A stretch of 64,000 nucleotides of DNA. It comes from JAEUMG01 sp046349315 (lineage in GTDB: Bacteria > Pseudomonadota > Alphaproteobacteria > Rhizobiales > Aestuariivirgaceae). Positions 59,826-64,000 of the stretch are shown here, piece by piece. The translations under genes and the position numbers were made by a program. Under the pieces are notes generated by a model. It ran no database searches. It worked only from the letters and a program-made list of their open reading frames with translations, and was not told where the DNA came from. Each line of letters opens with the position of its first letter. Position 1 is the first letter of the stretch. The stretch covers positions 62,001 to 126,000 of the forward strand of contig JAXMCQ010000004.1 in NCBI GenBank assembly GCA_046349315.1, in the 5' to 3' direction.

Positions 59826-60830
59826 ATGCGCATCCTGATCACCGGCACGGCGGGCTTTATCGGCTTTCATCTCGCCAAGCGGCTGTGCGCGGAAGGCCAT
59901 CTCGTGACCGGCATCGACGGGATGACCACCTATTATGACGTGACGCTGAAGCGCGAGCGCACCGCGATCCTCGCCCGCAGCAATGCATTTCGCGGTCACG
60001 AAATCCTGCTCGAAGACATGGCGCGCCTGCGCGACGTGGCCGAGGCAGACAAGCCCGAGATCATCATCCATCTCGCAGCGCAAGCCGGCGTCCGCTACAG
60101 TCTCGAGAATCCGCGCGCCTATGTCGATGCCAATCTCGTTGGTACATTCAATATTCTTGAAGTCGCGCGCGAGATCAAACCGAAGCATCTGCTGATCGCC
60201 TCAACCAGCTCGGTTTACGGCGCCAATAGTTCAATCCCGTTTCGCGAGACTGATCGCGCCGACCAGCCCTTGACGCTCTATGCCGCGACCAAAAAGGCTG
60301 GCGAAGTGATGGCGCATTCACAAGCGCATCTCTACCAGATTCCGACAACGCTCTTCCGCTTCTTTACGGTCTACGGACCATGGGGGCGGCCCGACATGGC
60401 TTACTTCAAATTCGTGCGTGCCATGCTGCGTGACGAGCCGATCGATATTTACGGCCAAGGCCAGATGTCACGCGACTTTACCTATATCGATGATCTCGTT
60501 GAGGGCATCGTCCGCCTGATTCCGTGCCTACCGGAGACGGGTGCCAAGGCAGGTGGCGACTTCGATTCGATCTCGCCGGTCGCGCCGCATCGCATCGTCA
60601 ACATCGGCGGCGGCCAGCCGGTGGCGCTTCTCGATTTCGTTGCGGCAGCGGAGAAGAGCCTGGGGATCGTGGCCAAGCGCAATTATCTCTCCATGCAGCC
60701 AGGAGACGTGCCCGTGACCTTCGCGAGCGCCGACCTGCTCGAGAGGCTGACGGGCTTCAAGCCCTCAACCCCCATCCAGCAAGGCGTCGATCGCTTTGTC
60801 GCCTGGTATCGCGAGCATTACCGAGTGTGA
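59826..60830 (+). CDS. NAD-dependent sugar epimerase, UDP-glucuronate 4-epimerase-like
   Basis: The 334-residue extended short-chain dehydrogenase has the NAD loop ITGTAGFIGFHLAKRL, the motif GIDGMTTYYDVTLKRER typical of UDP-glucuronate 4-epimerases, STSSVYG, and the catalytic YAATKKAG. It would convert UDP-glucuronate to UDP-galacturonate for surface polysaccharide. It is followed by a glycosyltransferase. Confidence 0.9.
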   Translation: MRILITGTAGFIGFHLAKRLCAEGHLVTGIDGMTTYYDVTLKRERTAILARSNAFRGHEILLEDMARLRDVAEADKPEIIIHLAAQAGVRYSLENPRAYVDANLVGTFNILEVAREIKPKHLLIASTSSVYGANSSIPFRETDRADQPLTLYAATKKAGEVMAHSQAHLYQIPTTLFRFFTVYGPWGRPDMAYFKFVRAMLRDEPIDIYGQGQMSRDFTYIDDLVEGIVRLIPCLPETGAKAGGDFDSISPVAPHRIVNIGGGQPVALLDFVAAAEKSLGIVAKRNYLSMQPGDVPVTFASADLLERLTGFKPSTPIQQGVDRFVAWYREHYRV

Positions 60831-60942
60831 GCTTGACTATCCCTCAAAGCCAACACTTGACCGGACGCGGTGGATTTGGAACAGGGGTGCGCCACGTCCG
60901 GAAAAGGCCGAAGAACTCAAGCCCGCGTCGTGCCAGGGAATA

Positions 60943-61872
60943 ATGTCGATTACATTGTGCATGACGCTCAAGAACGAGGCGGACATCCTTGCCCGCTGTC
61001 TCGATTCGGTCCTTCCCTATGTCGACGAGGCGCTTATTGCCGATACGGGTTCGACCGACGGAACGCGTGAACTCTTAGCGGAGCGATACGGGATCAAGCC
61101 TCTGGAGCGGAAGCTCGAGGCGGCAAAGTTCTACTCGGTCACCGAGGTCAGGAACTCACTCTATGGCATCGCCCGTACGGACTGGCTTCTCTATATCGAT
61201 GCCGATGAGATCCTCACGGGCGAGAGTGGGCCAAGGCTTGTCGAAGAGATTCGCGATGCGCCGGCGGGGTTGGGTGGCTTTTTCGGGACGTGGTCGACGC
61301 AGTTCGAGGGCGAGACCGCTTTCGAGGACTACAAGCTCTTTGTGTTTCGCAAGCACTATCGCAAGCGCGGGCTTGCCCATGCCAATGTGCAACTCGATAT
61401 CCGCCAGCATGGAGGCCGCGCGGCTTGGCTCGACGGGCTGGACGTTGCGCATCGCCCGAAATCCCGCCAGTTCAGGGAAAAGCGCGAGCTTTATCGATGG
61501 CGGCTCAACAAAGTGCTCGATGCGGAGCCGGGGTGGCTTCGCCACAACTGGTTCTCCGGTTACATGGAATTTCAGGACGGCGACTACGAAAAGGCTTTGG
61601 CGCTTTTTCATCCGCTCATTTCGAGCCGATCGACATTCTTTCCGGTCGAGGGACTCAATGCCCGCATGGTGGCGATCGATGCGCTGATTAGGCTGGGGCG
61701 CGCTGATGACGCCAAACGCGCAATCCTGGAGGCAGATGAATTTTTCGTGCAGGTGAAGGATGATTTCGAGGTGGAGATCAATTTCCGGATTGCGCCCTGG
61801 CTCGTGGCGGCGCGGGAAGCGATGGCGCGGGATGATCTTCCAGCCATCAAGGCCTATCGCTTCGGTTGCTGA
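60943..61872 (+). CDS. Family 2 glycosyltransferase
   Basis: The 309-residue protein opens with the GT2 fold: SITLCMTLKNEADILARCLD, ALIADTGSTDGTRELL and the acidic metal site YIDADEIL. The C-terminal third is helical with a TPR-like stretch (SGYMEFQDGDYEKALALFH). It resembles SunS/lipopolysaccharide-core GT2 enzymes of the TPR-containing type. AGGGA precedes the ATG. Donor and acceptor are unknown. Confidence 0.85.
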   Translation: MSITLCMTLKNEADILARCLDSVLPYVDEALIADTGSTDGTRELLAERYGIKPLERKLEAAKFYSVTEVRNSLYGIARTDWLLYIDADEILTGESGPRLVEEIRDAPAGLGGFFGTWSTQFEGETAFEDYKLFVFRKHYRKRGLAHANVQLDIRQHGGRAAWLDGLDVAHRPKSRQFREKRELYRWRLNKVLDAEPGWLRHNWFSGYMEFQDGDYEKALALFHPLISSRSTFFPVEGLNARMVAIDALIRLGRADDAKRAILEADEFFVQVKDDFEVEINFRIAPWLVAAREAMARDDLPAIKAYRFGC

Positions 61873-61940
61873 GGGCCAAGCATTGAATTGCATGAGGCCT
61901 ATCTCTAATTCCTGTATCCACAGCAAACCTGGAAACAGCA

Positions 61941-62918
61941 ATGGCCGCGGACGATAAAACCAACCTCATCATCGTGACGGGACGCGAGGCGGAGGACTGG
62001 CGCGATTTCGAACAAATCGCCCAGGAGATCGTGCGATCTGACCCGGCAATTGCCGTGCACCTGGTCTCGCCGAAGGATACCGCGAAGGTGCTCGACGCGC
62101 GGAAATGGAAGCGTCCGAGCGTTACGATGTGCATCGGACACCCGGGCAAGTTTGTCCCGCTACGAGGCCCGCTGTTTCAAAGTCAGCCCATCAAGAAACT
62201 CGACCAATATGTCCGTCTCAAAAGCGCCGGTGTTGCAACGCCGCATTCGGCGCGATTTCAGTTCGGAAAGGATTACGACGAGAAGGAGTGGGGCGAGTTC
62301 GTCATCCTGAAGCCGTTGCCCCTCGAGCTCACTTCAATGGGCACGCTCGTCAGACTCTATCGCACACGCCGGCTGAAGGAACTCACACCGGCCAATCTTC
62401 CGGAAGGTCATTTCCTGAAAGATGCGCCGGGCATCGTCCAGACCTTTATCGACACCGGCGAATATGTGTCGAAATGGCGGGTGCTCACGCTGTTTGGAGA
62501 ACCACTTTATTCAACGACATCTCGAAGCGTCGTGCCGCGGGCCGCATTGACCGCGGATGATGCGGCAATCGAGGATTCCGACATCGAGCCAAGAACGCAA
62601 CGCAACCGGGCGGCCAATCCAAGCGGCGATCGACATCAGCTTGCGATCGATGAAGAGATTCTCGCCTTTGCGCGCCGCATACATGCCGTATTTCCAACGA
62701 TCCCGATCCTGGGCTGCGATATCCTGCGCCGCCAATCCGATGGCGAATTATTTGCCCTCGAGGTGAATGCCGGCGGGAATGTATGGCATTTCTCATCACA
62801 AATGGCGCGTTCCCACCGGGGGCAACTCGGCGGTCGCGACAAGATGCTCGAGCAGTTCGGCGCTTGGCCGACTGCGGCGCGCACCCTCATAAAGCTGGCG
62901 AGACAGCACGCCAGTTGA
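61941..62918 (+). CDS. ATP-grasp-like protein of unknown function
   Basis: The 325-residue protein shows an ATP-grasp pattern: FVILKPLPLELTSMGTLV (lysine-bearing strand), VQTFIDTGEYVSKWRVLTLF, and the metal-binding end LGCDILRRQSDGELFALEVN followed by AGGN. Its N-terminal third (about 1-90) is a Rossmann-like domain. ATP-grasp enzymes ligate a carboxylate to an amine or thiol. It sits 68 bases after the glycosyltransferase, so it may serve the same product. Confidence 0.65.
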   Translation: MAADDKTNLIIVTGREAEDWRDFEQIAQEIVRSDPAIAVHLVSPKDTAKVLDARKWKRPSVTMCIGHPGKFVPLRGPLFQSQPIKKLDQYVRLKSAGVATPHSARFQFGKDYDEKEWGEFVILKPLPLELTSMGTLVRLYRTRRLKELTPANLPEGHFLKDAPGIVQTFIDTGEYVSKWRVLTLFGEPLYSTTSRSVVPRAALTADDAAIEDSDIEPRTQRNRAANPSGDRHQLAIDEEILAFARRIHAVFPTIPILGCDILRRQSDGELFALEVNAGGNVWHFSSQMARSHRGQLGGRDKMLEQFGAWPTAARTLIKLARQHAS

Positions 62919-62933
62919 CTTGGTTAGGCCCGG

Positions 62934-63731
62934 TCAGTCCCGCCGCAGGCGATTTGCGAGGATGACAAGCAGAATTCCCGGGATGAAAACAACCGTCGCA
63001 ATCGCCGGATAAAGCGGCGAGGAGCCCGTCGCGATGCCGGAGAAGATGAAAGTCGGCAGGGTGCGCGCGGAGCCGGCGAGGCTGTAGGTTAAGTAGAAAT
63101 TTCCCCAGCTCAGCAGGAAGGCGAAGATGGCGGCAGAGAAGATGCCTGGCCAAAGCAAGGGGATCGTCACGTACCGGTACATTTCCCAGGTCGAGGCGCC
63201 GCAGTCGCGGGCGGCGTCTTCAAGCGTTGCATCGAAATTATGGACCTGGACGGCAACGATCACTGTCGCGAAGGGGGTGATATAGACAATGTGGCCGATG
63301 ATGGCGGTGACAATGCCGGTGTTGAAATTGAGCGCGCGGCCGAGAACGGAGAACCAGAGAAGAAGGACTATGCCGAGAAGGAGTTGAGGGAAGGCCAATG
63401 GTGCGCCCGCCAAGAGCTGAAAGGCCTGGCGGCCGCGGAAGCGATAGCGGACGGCGGCGATCGCCGCCATGGTGCCGATAACCGTTGCGACGATCGTCGT
63501 AATGCCGGCGATCAAGGTCGAGTTCCAGAGCGCGGTGAGCGCGTTAGAATTGTGAAGGAGGTCGCCGTACCAGCGCAGTGAAACGCCTTCGAAGGGAAGC
63601 GTAAGGAAGCGGCCTTCCTGGAACGAGAAGGCAATCAGCGTGAAAATCGGGATGTAGAAGAAGATCAGGATGCCAGCGAGGCTGCCCCACAGGATGATGT
63701 CAATCGCGCGATCTTCAAGTCTGGCTATCAT
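62934..63731 (-). CDS. ABC transporter permease, PotC-like
   Basis: The 265-residue protein has six membrane segments and the permease loop EDAARDCGASTWEMYRYVTIP (EAA-type motif, about residue 170). It resembles the second permease of spermidine/putrescine-type importers. The start codon overlaps the stop of the upstream permease by four bases. Confidence 0.9.
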   Translation of the reverse strand: MIARLEDRAIDIILWGSLAGILIFFYIPIFTLIAFSFQEGRFLTLPFEGVSLRWYGDLLHNSNALTALWNSTLIAGITTIVATVIGTMAAIAAVRYRFRGRQAFQLLAGAPLAFPQLLLGIVLLLWFSVLGRALNFNTGIVTAIIGHIVYITPFATVIVAVQVHNFDATLEDAARDCGASTWEMYRYVTIPLLWPGIFSAAIFAFLLSWGNFYLTYSLAGSARTLPTFIFSGIATGSSPLYPAIATVVFIPGILLVILANRLRRD

Positions 63732-64000
63732 GGCGCGAGCCCACCGCGCTTAAGCGTTAGAAGGCGCGAGAAAAGCAGGACGACAAAGACCGCCACGATC
63801 ATCAAGACAAGGGTCAGCGCGGCGCCCAAAGGCCAGTTGACGCGGGTCTCGAAAGTCTGGCGGATGAGTTCGGCCGACATGGGCGATTTGCCGCCGCCGA
63901 GCACCTTAGGCTCGAGGAACGCGCCAACGCTCAGGAGGAAGATCAGGACGCTGCCGGCCCAAATCCCGGGTTTGCAGAGGGGAAGTGTTACTTCCCAATG
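63728..64000 (-). CDS. ABC transporter permease, PotB-like (partial, cut by the window edge)
   Basis: The last 90 codons of a permease are visible, with two membrane segments (AGSVLIFLLSVGAFLEPKVL and LGAALTLVLMIVAVFVVLLF) and the intervening GGGKSPMSAELIRQTFETR. This loop is typical of PotB-like proteins. It is the upstream partner of the PotC-like gene. The 5' part lies beyond position 64000. Confidence 0.85.
   Translation of the reverse strand, partial: HWEVTLPLCKPGIWAGSVLIFLLSVGAFLEPKVLGGGKSPMSAELIRQTFETRVNWPLGAALTLVLMIVAVFVVLLFSRLLTLKRGGLAP

Overview
The window reads as a high-GC chromosome segment of an alphaproteobacterium, most likely of the order Hyphomicrobiales (Rhizobiales). The signs are the order chorismate mutase / hisC / cyclohexadienyl dehydrogenase / DUF2125 / gamma-glutamylcyclotransferase, the block rplU-rpmA-GNAT-obgE-proB-proA-nadD, ftsEX with plsC, a B12-dependent ribonucleotide reductase, phaR opposite phaAB, and an FNR-type oxygen regulator with FixK/FNR boxes. 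I see no tRNA, rRNA or CRISPR array.

Layout. 1-2.4 kb is an oxygen-response module: Hsp20, an FNR-type [4Fe-4S] regulator and a tandem universal stress protein, with FNR-type boxes before hsp20 and usp. 2.6-10.9 kb holds a dimethylglycine/sarcosine dehydrogenase-like flavoprotein, a HicB/HicA-like pair whose toxin is frameshifted, and a leftward cluster of two class III cyclase-TPR proteins plus a cyclase-less paralogue. 10.9-14.7 kb is a rightward membrane-lipid cluster (EamA, YnbA-like CDP-alcohol phosphotransferase, CdsA-like, PlsC, small membrane protein). 14.7-24.7 kb carries HicAB, fhs, gamma-glutamyltransferase, a GGDEF/EAL protein and the PHA genes phaR, phaA and phaB.

24.7-28.5 kb is a repeat-rich scar. 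It contains mosaic palindromic repeats, a frameshifted Hyphomicrobiales hypothetical gene, and a decayed IS110-family element. That element sits exactly in one copy of a REP-like repeat and is followed by a second, 343-bp copy of the flank. The IS110 non-coding end holds nested inverted repeats and 8-base segments complementary to the insertion site, as expected of a bridge RNA.

28.5-48.1 kb is mostly housekeeping: gloB, aromatic amino-acid genes, DUF2125, chaC, nrdJ-plsC-ftsX-ftsE (leftward), a zinc-ribbon protein, hpt, then accessory genes (LprI/MliC-like inhibitor, GrdB-like protein, two DJ-1-fold proteins, a nuclease/phosphatase, a zincin, a metallo-beta-lactamase-fold hydrolase).

48.2-53.1 kb is a degraded island. 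An IS630-type remnant sits in the 3' end of a decayed PIN-domain gene. Upstream of that gene lie a decayed HTH-ImmA/IrrE gene, unrecognised coding traces, and a set of well-preserved palindromes that look like operators. I read this as the ruin of one leftward regulator-peptidase-PIN operon.

53.1-64 kb returns to conserved order: rplU-rpmA with a clear promoter and terminator, GNAT, a lytic transglycosylase, obgE-proB-proA-nadD. After a repeat come a sugar epimerase, a family 2 glycosyltransferase, an ATP-grasp-like protein and two ABC permeases of the PotB/PotC type, the second cut by the window edge.
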